A stretch of DNA of 26,139 bases from an uncultured Collinsella sp. (GTDB taxonomy: Bacteria; Actinomycetota; Coriobacteriia; Coriobacteriales; Coriobacteriaceae). Below are positions 8,659-17,600 of the stretch, in pieces (within the stretch, counting starts at the first letter, position 1; each line of letters starts with the position of its first letter). The translations under genes and the position numbers were made by a program. The DNA lies in the NCBI GenBank assembly GCA_900764415.1, contig CAAFOA010000057.1, positions 1 to 26,139 of the forward strand. Direction: 5' to 3'. Under the pieces are notes generated by a model, which saw only the letters and a list, made by a program, of their open reading frames with translations, was not told where the DNA came from and did not search any database.

Positions 8659-10035
8659 CTACTCCTCCACGGCCTGCGTGCCGGCGGCACGGGCCAGATC
8701 ATCGATTGCAAGGATATCGGAACTCAGGGCGCGATGGCGTCCATCGAGCGCGGGCTCGCCCGCCTGCTCCACGGCAAGCGACTCGCCGGTGCGCATACGC
8801 CAAGCAGCGCGGCGACCCCAGACTAGGGACTCGAGCAGGCTGTTAGAAGCTAGGCGATTCTTGCCGTGAACGCCGTTGCAGGCCGTCTCGCCCGCGGCGT
8901 AGAGCTCGGGCATCGAGGTGCGACCGTCCTTGTCGACCCACACGCCGCCCATAAAGTAGTGCTGCGTGGGCGTAACGGGAATGGGCTCGTCCAAGATATC
9001 GCGACCGTCCTCCAGGCAGCGCGCGCGGATGTTGGTAAAGTGCCCGGTCACCACATCGCGCTCGACGGGGGCAAAGCTCAGCCATTCGTGCTCGGTGCCG
9101 TCCTGCTTCATCTGCTCGCGAATAGCAGCGGCGACCACATCGCGCGGCTGCAACTCGTCGGTAAAGCGCTCGCCGGCGGCGTTGAGCAAAATCGCGCCCT
9201 CGCCGCGGCAGCTCTCGCTGATCAGGAAGGTGCGGCCCGGCTGCGGCGAGAACAGTCCCGTGGGGTGAATCTGCACGTAGTCCAGGTGCTCCATCTTAAT
9301 GCCATGCTCCTGAGCAATGTAGCAGGCATCGCCCGTGAGCTGCGGGTAGTTAGTCGAATGGTCGTATACGCCGCCGATACCGCCCGTAGCCCACAGCGTG
9401 TGGCGGGCATGGATCTTAAACGGCTTACCGGCATGCACGTCCTCAGCGGCATTTGCCAGCTCGTCGGCGGGGCGAGCCGAATCGCCCTCATCCACGGCAA
9501 CGGCGACAACGCCGGTGCACACCGTGGCGTCATCGCGCTCGGCGGTCAGGATGTCGGTCATGGCAACGTGTTCGAGAATCTGCACGTTGTCCAGCTTACG
9601 GACAGCCTGGAGCAGCTTGGTCGTAATCTCCTTGCCCGTAATATCGGCATGGAAGGCAATGCGCGGGCGGCTGTGCGCGCCCTCGCGGGTAAAGTCGAGG
9701 CTGCCGTCGGCCTTGCGCTCAAAGTCCACGCCCATGGCCAGCAGGTCGTTGATGACCGAGCGGCTCGAGCGGATCATGATGTCAACGCTCTCGCGGCGGT
9801 TCTCGTAGTGGCCGGCATGCATGGTGTCCTCAAAGAAGGCATCGTAGTCAGAGCCCTCGGGCAGTACGCAGATGCCGCCCTGCGCGAGCATCGAATCACA
9901 CTCGTCGATGGCACCCTTGGAGATCATGATTACGCGCGTGCTCGTCGGCAGATTGAGAGCCGCATACAGGCCCGCCACGCCGCAACCGGCAATGACGACG
10001 TCACACTCCATATCGGGGTATTGTTTGGTTTCCAC
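8659..10035 (-). CDS. nadB: L-aspartate oxidase (NadB)
   Basis: This 458-residue flavoprotein oxidises L-aspartate to iminoaspartate, the first step of NAD synthesis. The FAD-binding Rossmann motif is DVVIAGCGVAGLYAALNL near the N-terminus. Further family motifs are FTREGAHSRPRIAFHADITG, LWATGGIGGVYDHSTNYP, RGEGAILLNAAGERFTDE and LYAAGETACNGVHGKNRLA. In an anaerobe the electron acceptor is likely fumarate or another carrier rather than oxygen. I chose a GTG start (VETKQYPDMECD) because GGGAGAGG lies six bases upstream. The longer ATG frame adds 68 residues without similarity that overlap nadA. The protein is shorter than the E. coli enzyme and lacks most of the C-terminal helical domain, as in many Firmicute NadBs. 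Confidence 0.94.
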   Translation of the reverse strand: METKQYPDMECDVVIAGCGVAGLYAALNLPTSTRVIMISKGAIDECDSMLAQGGICVLPEGSDYDAFFEDTMHAGHYENRRESVDIMIRSSRSVINDLLAMGVDFERKADGSLDFTREGAHSRPRIAFHADITGKEITTKLLQAVRKLDNVQILEHVAMTDILTAERDDATVCTGVVAVAVDEGDSARPADELANAAEDVHAGKPFKIHARHTLWATGGIGGVYDHSTNYPQLTGDACYIAQEHGIKMEHLDYVQIHPTGLFSPQPGRTFLISESCRGEGAILLNAAGERFTDELQPRDVVAAAIREQMKQDGTEHEWLSFAPVERDVVTGHFTNIRARCLEDGRDILDEPIPVTPTQHYFMGGVWVDKDGRTSMPELYAAGETACNGVHGKNRLASNSLLESLVWGRRAAWRMRTGESLAVEQAGEPALDGRHRALSSDILAIDDLARAAGTQAVEE

Positions 10036-10053
10036 AGGAATCCTCTCCCTTGT

Positions 10054-10088
10054 AATGTGGCATAAGGGATGGTCCCTCATGTCACATT
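10054..10088 (-). promoter_or_regulatory. nadA-nadB intercistronic hairpin
   Basis: AATGTG-G-CATAAGGGA and TCCCTCATG-T-CACATT (plus-strand reading) form a 16-position stem with one mismatch and one G-T pair around a TGG loop. It fills most of the 56-bp gap and ends a few bases before the ribosome binding site of nadB. No U-run follows. It may protect or process the mRNA or tune nadB translation. Confidence 0.6.
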
Positions 10089-10091
10089 GGC

Positions 10092-11117
10092 TTAGCGCGT
10101 CGCGTACTCGAGCATGCGGTCGAGCGTGAGCTTGGCCTGATCGGCGGCCTCTTCCGACACGCCAATCTGCACCTCGCCCTCGCCCGTCTCCAGGCAGTGC
10201 ACGAGTTTTTCGAGCGTGATGAGATCCATGTTGACGCAAGTGGGCTGCACCGCAGGGAAGTAGAACTTCTTGCCGGTGCCCTGGCAGCGGCGCTCAAGCT
10301 CGTAGAGCACGCCGCGGACCGTCACGATAATGAACTCGCTCGCGTCCGACTCCTCGGCATACTTGATGATGCCGGCAGTGGAGCCGATGTAGTCAGCCTC
10401 GGCCAGGACGTCGGCCTTGCACTCGGGGTGCGCCAGCACGAGCGCGTCGGGATGCGCCTCCTGCGCGTCGACGATCTGCTCGACGGTAATGATGTGATGA
10501 CGCGGGCAGTAGCCGTTGTTGAGGATGACGTGCTTTTGGGGCACCTGCTCGGCCACAAAGCGGCCCAGGTTCTGGTCGGGAATGAACAAGATGTGCTGCT
10601 GCGGCAGCTCGGAGACAATCTTGACGGCGTTAGAGCTGGTAACGCACACATCACTCCAGCTCTTGATCTCGACCGTCGAGTTGACGTAGCACACCACGGC
10701 CAGGTCGTCGCCATACTCGGCGCGCGCCGCGTCGACCGTCTCGCGCTTGACCATGTGCGCCATGGGACAGTCCGCGCCCGGCTCGGGCAGCAGCACGGTC
10801 TTGGTGGGATTGAGCAGCTTGGCGCTCTCGCCCATAAACTCCACGCCGCACAGCACGATCGTCTGCTGCGGCAGGCTCTTGGCGAGCTTTGCCAGGTAGA
10901 AGCTGTCGCCGACGTAATCGGCAACGGCTTGGACCTCGGGCGCCACATAATAGTGCGCCAGGATCACTGCGTCACGTTGGGTTTTTAGCTGATGAATGGC
11001 CTCGACGAGCTCTGCGGGCACCAGTGCCGCGCGCTCCGTTGCCGTCGTTGCCGATGCCAGGCCGGCCGCAATATCGCGTGCAAGCTCCGATGCATCCATG
11101 TTCGCGCTCTGTGCCAT
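10092..11117 (-). CDS. nadA: quinolinate synthase (NadA)
   Basis: This 341-residue enzyme condenses iminoaspartate with dihydroxyacetone phosphate to quinolinate and carries an oxygen-sensitive [4Fe-4S] cluster. Three cysteines at family positions are visible: C90 in VLCGVEFMGES, C204 in NGYCPRHH and C294 in VQPTCVNMDL. Other family motifs are ILAHYYVAPEVQAVADYVGD and ADYIGSTAGI. ATG at 11117 is chosen with GAGGGG five bases before it. The preceding codon is TTG and could extend the frame by one residue. It is the first gene of the nadA-nadB-nadC-niaR operon, so the whole pathway from aspartate to nicotinate mononucleotide is encoded here. Confidence 0.96.
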   Translation of the reverse strand: MAQSANMDASELARDIAAGLASATTATERAALVPAELVEAIHQLKTQRDAVILAHYYVAPEVQAVADYVGDSFYLAKLAKSLPQQTIVLCGVEFMGESAKLLNPTKTVLLPEPGADCPMAHMVKRETVDAARAEYGDDLAVVCYVNSTVEIKSWSDVCVTSSNAVKIVSELPQQHILFIPDQNLGRFVAEQVPQKHVILNNGYCPRHHIITVEQIVDAQEAHPDALVLAHPECKADVLAEADYIGSTAGIIKYAEESDASEFIIVTVRGVLYELERRCQGTGKKFYFPAVQPTCVNMDLITLEKLVHCLETGEGEVQIGVSEEAADQAKLTLDRMLEYATR

Positions 11118-11152
11118 CAAGGCCCCTCTCTTTTGGCGAATCTTGGGGCTTT

Positions 11153-11181
11153 AGTATGACACCTGGCTTTACAGCTGACAA
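11153..11181 (-). promoter_or_regulatory. nadA promoter
   Basis: On the minus strand TTGTCA (11176-11181, five of six to consensus) and CATACT (11153-11158, four of six) are separated by 17 bases. The transcript would start about 30 bases before the nadA ATG. The -35 lies inside the large palindrome at 11159-11202. Confidence 0.65.
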
Positions 11182-11202
11182 GACAGCTGTAAAGCCAGGT
11201 GT
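11159..11202. promoter_or_regulatory. 44-bp perfect palindrome at nadA, probable NiaR operator
   Basis: ACACCTGGCTTTACAGCTG and CAGCTGTAAAGCCAGGTGT are perfect 19-bp arms around ACAAGA. The palindrome covers the -35 box and the whole spacer of the nadA promoter, so a protein bound here would block RNA polymerase. The operon encodes a NiaR-type repressor, which makes it the natural ligand. That link is inference, not shown by the sequence. Two inner half-sites (CAGCTG) lie either side of the centre. Confidence 0.65.
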
Positions 11203-11221
11203 AAAGTTGAAATAAAGATTC

Positions 11222-11290
11222 AATCATGCGGCGGGTCCATTTTCGAACTGGCAAGCTGAGGATAGTTGAAAATGGACCCGCCCCATGATT
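11222..11290. repeat. inverted repeat, 23-bp arms, one mismatch
   Basis: The left arm 11222-11244 and right arm 11268-11290 (ending GGGTCCATTTTC and starting GAAAATGGACCC) are complementary at 22 of 23 positions around a 23-base loop. No long T-run follows. It lies between the nadA operator and the MITE-like element. It may be a separate dispersed repeat. Confidence 0.7.
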
Positions 11291-11322
11291 CGAGCAGCCG
11301 TTTTGTCCTGGACCAAGGGGCA

Positions 11323-11531
11323 GTGGTCAAAAAAGGCCAAATATGAGTACTGTCACCAAATTAGTAGCAGCGATTTTCAAGTCCAGAGCAGCAAAATCGC
11401 CTTGTTTGGAGCCCGATCGCGGCTCTGAAGGACAAAAATCGATGCACTTTTGGCCGCTGGCACCGATTTTTAAGGCCATTTGGCTGCCACTAAACTGGTA
11501 GCAGTACTCATATTTGACCTTTTTTGACCAC
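11323..11531. mobile_element. MITE-like element with 49-bp terminal inverted repeats
   Basis: The left arm 11323-11371 (GTGGTCAAAAAAGGCCAAAT...) and right arm 11483-11531 are nearly exact complements, with only a few differences. The 111-base interior encodes no plausible protein. The size, long inverted ends and absence of a transposase fit a non-autonomous transposable element or a dispersed structured repeat. I recognise similar sequence from Collinsella intergenic regions but cannot confirm copy number. No clear target-site duplication is visible. Confidence 0.6.
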
Positions 11532-11550
11532 CGGGTTTCCGGCAGGCCCC

Positions 11551-11585
11551 AAAAGCGGGCCCGAATCGCTCGATCCGGACCCGCT
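11551..11585 (-). terminator. intrinsic terminator of the giant surface-protein gene
   Basis: On the minus strand AGCGGGTCCG pairs with CGGGCCCGCT (10 bp, one wobble) and is followed by TTTTGGGG, 16 bases after the stop codon at 11602. Confidence 0.65.
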
Positions 11586-11601
11586 GGGGACTGGTGCGCG
11601 A

Positions 11602-14600
11602 CTACGCGCGGCGCTTCATGGCCCAAGCCAGCAGCAGAACCGCCATGCCGGCAGCGAGCACAGCACCAGCCATGACGTACGTGCTGTCGCCGGACTCAGG
11701 CAACGTCTCCTTGCTAGCCTTCTTCTTGGACTTAGAAGTCGTAGTCGTGGTGGTCGTAGTCGTGACCTGGCTCGAACCGGGCGTCGGCGTGGGGTTGGCA
11801 GCCTCGGCAACGGTAAAGGTCGTCTCGGCCGTGCCCGTGGTCGAAACCACACTCAGCTTGTGTTCGCCCACGCCGAGCGTCTTTAGGAAGCTCGCCTTGA
11901 GCGTCACGATCGTAGAGCCCTCGGTGAGCACGTAGTTCTCGGCCGCGACCTCCTTATCGTCAACCAGCACCTTCTGGAAGAACTTGAGCGGCGCGTTCGA
12001 GCGGAAGCTCAGGTCCTTGGCGGCGTCGACCACCATCGTCTGGCCCTTGCCGTCGATGATCTCGGGCGTCAGAATCGCGATCTCCTCGGACTTGCCCTTC
12101 TCGCCGCAAACAGTGCACTCTTGATGCTTCTCGCCCTTGGCCTCAACGGTCGCCGGCCAGTCGACGACCCACTCAAAGGTGTGCTCCGCCTTGTCGATGA
12201 TGTCGCCGCAGCGGCAGACATGCCAATGATTCTTGGCATCGTGCGCCCAGCCCGTGCCGTCGGGCTCGTGCTTGAGGACACCCTCGACCGTCACATTCAC
12301 GTCGCCCTCGACATCCTTGAGCTCATAGGTGCCCTTGTCGGAGAGCTCGATGGCCTTACCGTCGACCTTGACGGCGTAGCCCTTGCCCGCAAAGTACGCG
12401 CTGTCGATGCTCACGGTAAGCGTTGCGGAGCCGTGCCAGTCGAGCTCGGTTGCCGTCGCGGTAAGCGTGTAGCCCTGCTGGTTAGTCGGCAGCGCCACGA
12501 CCAGCTTGCGGCCGGCAGCCACGGTGATCTCGGTAACAGAGGAAACATCGTAGTTGGCCTTAGCCTGGTAGCGAACCTCGTACACACCGGCGGCGAGATC
12601 CTTGAGCTCGGTCACGCCCTCGCCCACGGCCTGGTACTCGGCGGCACCCTTGGCGCGCCACTCCATCGTCGCGTTGACGCCCGCGATCTTACCGTCACGC
12701 CTACCGCTCACGGTCTCGGCCTCGGCCTGGACCTTCGGCGCGTCCTGGGCGGCGTTCTTGATGGAGAAGTCGCACGTCAGGCCCTCAGTCGGAAGCGCGT
12801 AGTTGCCAGCGGCCCTGCCCGTCAGCGCGGTGAGGTTCGCCTGGTACGAATCACCGGCCTCGACCTGGGAGCCCTCGACGGTCGCGCCAAGGTCATCCTT
12901 GTCGATGACGTTGCCGAGCGTGGCCACAGGACAGTGCTCCTTGCCGTCATAGGTGAACTCGGTGGTGCCCCATGTCACAGTGAGCAGACGCTGGTTGATG
13001 GTGAACGTGCCGCCGACGAACGTGATGCTGTAGTTGGGGTTTGCACCCTCGGGTTGCGTCAGCTGCAGAGCATAGCCGCCCTCGCGCACGTTGTCGTCAT
13101 CTTCGCGCTCGATCTCAATACCCTGGAGGCTCTCGCCCTCGACAAGCTCGCCGGATGTGATCGCCCACGTAAACACGGGATCAGCCTCGCCGTACGTCTT
13201 GGAGGAGGCATCGGCTGCGACCGTAATCGCGCGCGGCTTGACCTCGAGAGTCACCTTACCCTCGGCCTTCACGCCGTCGATCGTTACCTCATAGGACACG
13301 ATCAGCGTGCCGACGTCCTTAATCTTGGGGGCCTCGGGGGACCAGTTCTTGCCGTCAGTGCTGTACTTTGCCGTTGCACCCTTGGGCAGACTCGTCGCAT
13401 CGACCGTGTGATACGCACCGTCGTACTCATCGGAATAGCCAACGATAGCGGCAGCCGGAATTTCGACCTCGGCAAGCTTGTGACCGCAGACCTTGCACTT
13501 CTGTTGCTTGGAGCCCTTCTCGGTTGCCGTGGGGGCCTTGACGATGACCCACTCAAAGTCGTGCTTGGCCTCGTCGATCTTGTCACCACAGGCGCACTTA
13601 TGCCAATGCGTGCTGTCGTCGGAGAGCCACTCATCGTTCACGGCCTCGTGCTTGCACACGCCCTCGACGGTGATGATTGTCTTCTCCTCGACATTGCTCA
13701 AGACGTACTTTCCATCCTCACCCTTCTCAAGAACCACGCCGTTTGCCTTGACGGCAAAGTCATCGCCCGCGTAGTAGCCATCGGAGATCTTTACCGAGAA
13801 CTCCACACTTGCGTGCCACTGCAGATATTCGTTCGGGCTATGCCACGCTATCGAGTAGGTGTCATTCTTATCAGAAGGGGTAACAGACAAGTACTTACCC
13901 TGACCGACGTGCACTTCCACAGGCGTGGACGGCTTGTAGTTATCGGTCTCGGCATACCAGACCTGGTAGTCGCCGGCGGCAAGATTCTCGATCTTGCCGT
14001 CCTCGGAAACCATGGTCTCGCCATTGGCGTCCCCAGCTTGGGTGCGGAACAGGCGATAGGCAACGTGACCGCGCGCGCCCTCAATCTTGCCGTCGCACTT
14101 GCCACGGATGGTCTCGGCGGTGGCCTTCAACCCCTGGGGCTTCTCCTGCTCTGCCTTGTAGATCGTATAGCCCGTCTCCAGGAATTTGTCAGGAAGGACA
14201 TAGTTCTTGATGACCTCAGGGTCGCCGGCGAGGCCCGTCACCTTCGCCTTATAGTTACCGGCATCGACAGCCGTTGCGCCCTCGGTCGCATAATAAACCT
14301 TGCCTTCGTCACCCTTGACAACATGGCTGATTACAATCTCGGGGCCCTGAGGCTTGCCGTCATAGACATACGTTCCGATCTTCCAGCCAACACCAAGTTT
14401 GCGCTTGGTGATCTCGAACGTGCCGGTCTGGAGCGTCGGAGCATAGTTCGCCCTCTGGATCTTGTCCCACTTGTCGCCGACCTCGCTCTCCTCGATCGTC
14501 AGCGTATAGGTGCCCACGTTCTCGCCGGCCTCACGGCGAATCTTGAACCAAGAGAGCGGGTGGCCCTTGATGATCGAGCCCTCGACGGCCTCGAGCTCAA

Positions 14601-17600
14601 AGTCCGGATCGTCATAACCGTACACCTTCGAAGCATCCTTGGGCTTCACCGTTACCGGACGGGGATCGACCTTAAGCTCGACCTCGCCCTCGCAGGTGTC
14701 GCCAGACGTGAGCGCCGCCTTAAACTCGACGGTCTTGGAGCCAGCATCGCAGATGAGCGGAGACTCGTCGCTCCACTTCTTCTCGCCCTTCTCGCGATAC
14801 TGGATAGATGCGACGGTCTCGGCGTTAACCGTCACGCCGTGCTTTTCGCCATCGTAGATACCCGAGTAGCCGGTAATACCGAAAGCCGGAATCTCGATAG
14901 ACTCGCGCTCGTAGCCGCACGTCTTGCAGCGCTCGTGCTTGGAACCGGGCTTATCGGCCGTGGCGTCCTGGTCGACGACCCACTCAAAGTCGTGCTGGGC
15001 GCGGTCAACGTCCTCCTTGCCGCAGGTGCAGGTGTTCCAGTGCTCGGCGTCGTCGTGCTTCCAACCGCTACCGTCGGCCTTCTTGGGGCCGTCCTTGACC
15101 TCAACCGTCAGGGCCTCAGAGGCGTTATGGTTACGGTCGGCCTTAAGACGAACGCTGTATTTGCCAGCGGCGAGGCCCTTAACCGACGTCTCGCCTTCGG
15201 CAATCCACTGATAGTCGCCGGCGGCCTCGGCTTTCCACTCGTAGGTGTTATCAATCCCGTCGATGCTGCCATCCGCCAAGGCATGTCCGGTCGCGGCCGT
15301 CGTCTTAACGTCCTTGGGAGCAGCCTGTTCGGCGGGGGTGATCTTTATCTCGAGCTCGCCCTCCACCGGCACGTAGTCGGGTGCGGTAATACGATATTTA
15401 ATCGTCTCGGCGCACACGTTGCCGTAGACATCGCGCGTGACATTGGTATAGGAGGGGATTCGGTCTTCGTACAGCAAGCCACCATCGACGCTATATTCGA
15501 TCTGCATGCCCTCGGGGGCGTTGTCGACCGTCACCGACGGCGGGTGAGCCTTACCATCATAGGTGCCGTCAAAGCCCTTGGCCTGAACATTCTCGAACTG
15601 CGTGCCGTAGATGCTCCAGTAGAAAAACTTGCCGTATGCAAAGTTTCCCAGACCCCAAGCCTGGCTCCTATACGCACCGGGATCTTTCTCCGAAACCGAT
15701 TCGTTCCAAGCGAAACGCTCGAAATCGACGCCCTCTTTAAGCTCAATCCATTCGTCACCAAGCTTATACGTCACCTTAATGCGAGGCGTTATCTCCTCGC
15801 CCGTCCACTTATAAGACGGAACGTCGTTGAGCACGTCACCGTTGCTGAACCTGACGTTATCCTTCAGCTTGTCGTAGCCAATGATTTCGACCTTGCAAAG
15901 ATTCTTGCGGTTGGAGTCCTTCTCTGCAAGCGAGGCGGGGTTGATCTTGAACACGCGCTCGAGCGTGACATCGTTCTGCCCCTCGATGGCGACCGTCGCC
16001 ACCACGCGATAGGTGCCCGCATCGCACGGCTGCGACCCTTCCATCTCGATGCCCTGGGGATTATTGTCATCCACGCCCCTATAGAACCGCGCGCTCACAT
16101 TCTTTACCTTACCCTGCGCTACGGCGTTGTCCTTTTGAGACGGCTTAGTCGTAGCAAGCACGGCATCGCGCTGTTTGCCGTTGTAGGTAAAGCTCAGGTC
16201 GCCGCTCTTGGACGACATCAGCGAGATCGTCTCGCCGTCCCTGGAGTAGACACAGTGTGAGGCCTCATACTGTCCGTTGCACGTAGCCGCGATGCTGTAC
16301 CCATCCTTGTTGGCGGAATAGGTCCACTCGTGCTCATGCTTGCGATGGATAACCTTGACCTTGCCATCGGTAACGTCGTATGCAAGGTCGGCATTAGCAA
16401 ACTTGAGCCTGCTCGCAAGATCCTCCTGTGAGAGATCGCTCGTGCCAAGGTTCACATACTCATAGTAGTAGTACTGCTTATTGGACTCGGGATCGAACTT
16501 GGCATCGTCGACAGACAGGACGGCTTCGCCCGTAAAAGACTTATCGACATGAACCTTACCGTAGCTGCCGACATCGGACGCATCGACACCCTTCGCCTTG
16601 GTCGTGGTGACCTTCGTGTTACCGGCGAGCGTCACAGAACCAAGGGCATAAATTGCGCAGCGCTTCTCGTCCTGACCGCTTATGTCGCGACCGTTGAAAT
16701 AATCAGAGGGGAACACGAACGAATCGTCGATAACCGTACCGTTTATGGTGCACGACGCATCCTTTGCCACCGCAATGGCACTCGTCATGTGCATCTGATA
16801 CTGAATATCCCACACCTTGAACATATAAGAGCAGGGTCCATTCCATGACGTATCGCTCGTCGAACGGATGCTGCAGTTATTCAGGGCGACTTCAGCATTT
16901 TTAACGCCAATATTGCCCGCATGCACATGACCGCTCTCAAACTTCATCTCGTCGCATGCAATCATTCCCTGACTGTTGTTTTCGAACGTGCAGCCGTTCA
17001 GCGTGACCTTGGGGCTCTTCGACCGCCCGACCACGCTCAAGGCGCCGACGCAGTCATCACTATTATTCTTAAACGTGCAGTTGACAAACGTTGCATCCAC
17101 CGCGACCTGGCTGCCTCTGATAGTCACGGGCGCCGGCGAGGCTTCGTAAATTTCATTATCCTGGTCAACCTTGAATGCATTGTTCTTGCAGCATTTCCAA
17201 CCGCTGACATTCACGTTCGTGAAGCTGGCCGTCTCCCCTGCACCCATGGTTCCATAGAGCGTGATTGCCCGAACGGTATCTTTGTTATCGGTCCTTGAAA
17301 CAAGCTTGAGGTTTTTCACGGAAAGGTTGAGGCTCTTGCCCGTATTCGGCTTATCGACACCTCCACGCGCTTCGTAATCGTTACTATCGCTCAAAAACGT
17401 TTTTCCATCGCAGCGAACCACAGTCGAGCTACCTGAATCGCCGATGAACTCGACATAGCCGCCCTTGAGCACAAAGAGCGGGTGCTGCGAATACGTAAGG
17501 TCGCGCTTAACGGTCAGCGGGCCACCCAGAGACGAGCTGTCGGTGAAGTACAGGCGGGTCGGCCTGTCCTTAGTGCCGCCCTCGACCTCATAGTGGTCGA

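Noticed and set aside
10036..10239. A longer NadB with 68 extra N-terminal residues
   Set aside because: The added part overlaps nadA, has no similarity to flavoproteins and no binding site. The GTG at 10035 has an excellent one.
11118..11158. A riboswitch in the nadA leader
   Set aside because: The leader after the predicted transcription start is only about 30 bases, too short. The large palindrome lies mostly upstream of that start.
11327..11626. A 99-codon minus-strand frame between nadA and the surface-protein end
   Set aside because: It crosses the terminator and most of the MITE-like repeat, including its left arm. There is no binding site or family similarity, so it is best explained as chance within a repeat.
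12121..16260. A 1379-codon open frame on the plus strand
   Set aside because: It lies fully antisense to the giant surface-protein gene and is open because of GC-rich codon bias. Its translation has no recognisable domain and no ribosome binding site.
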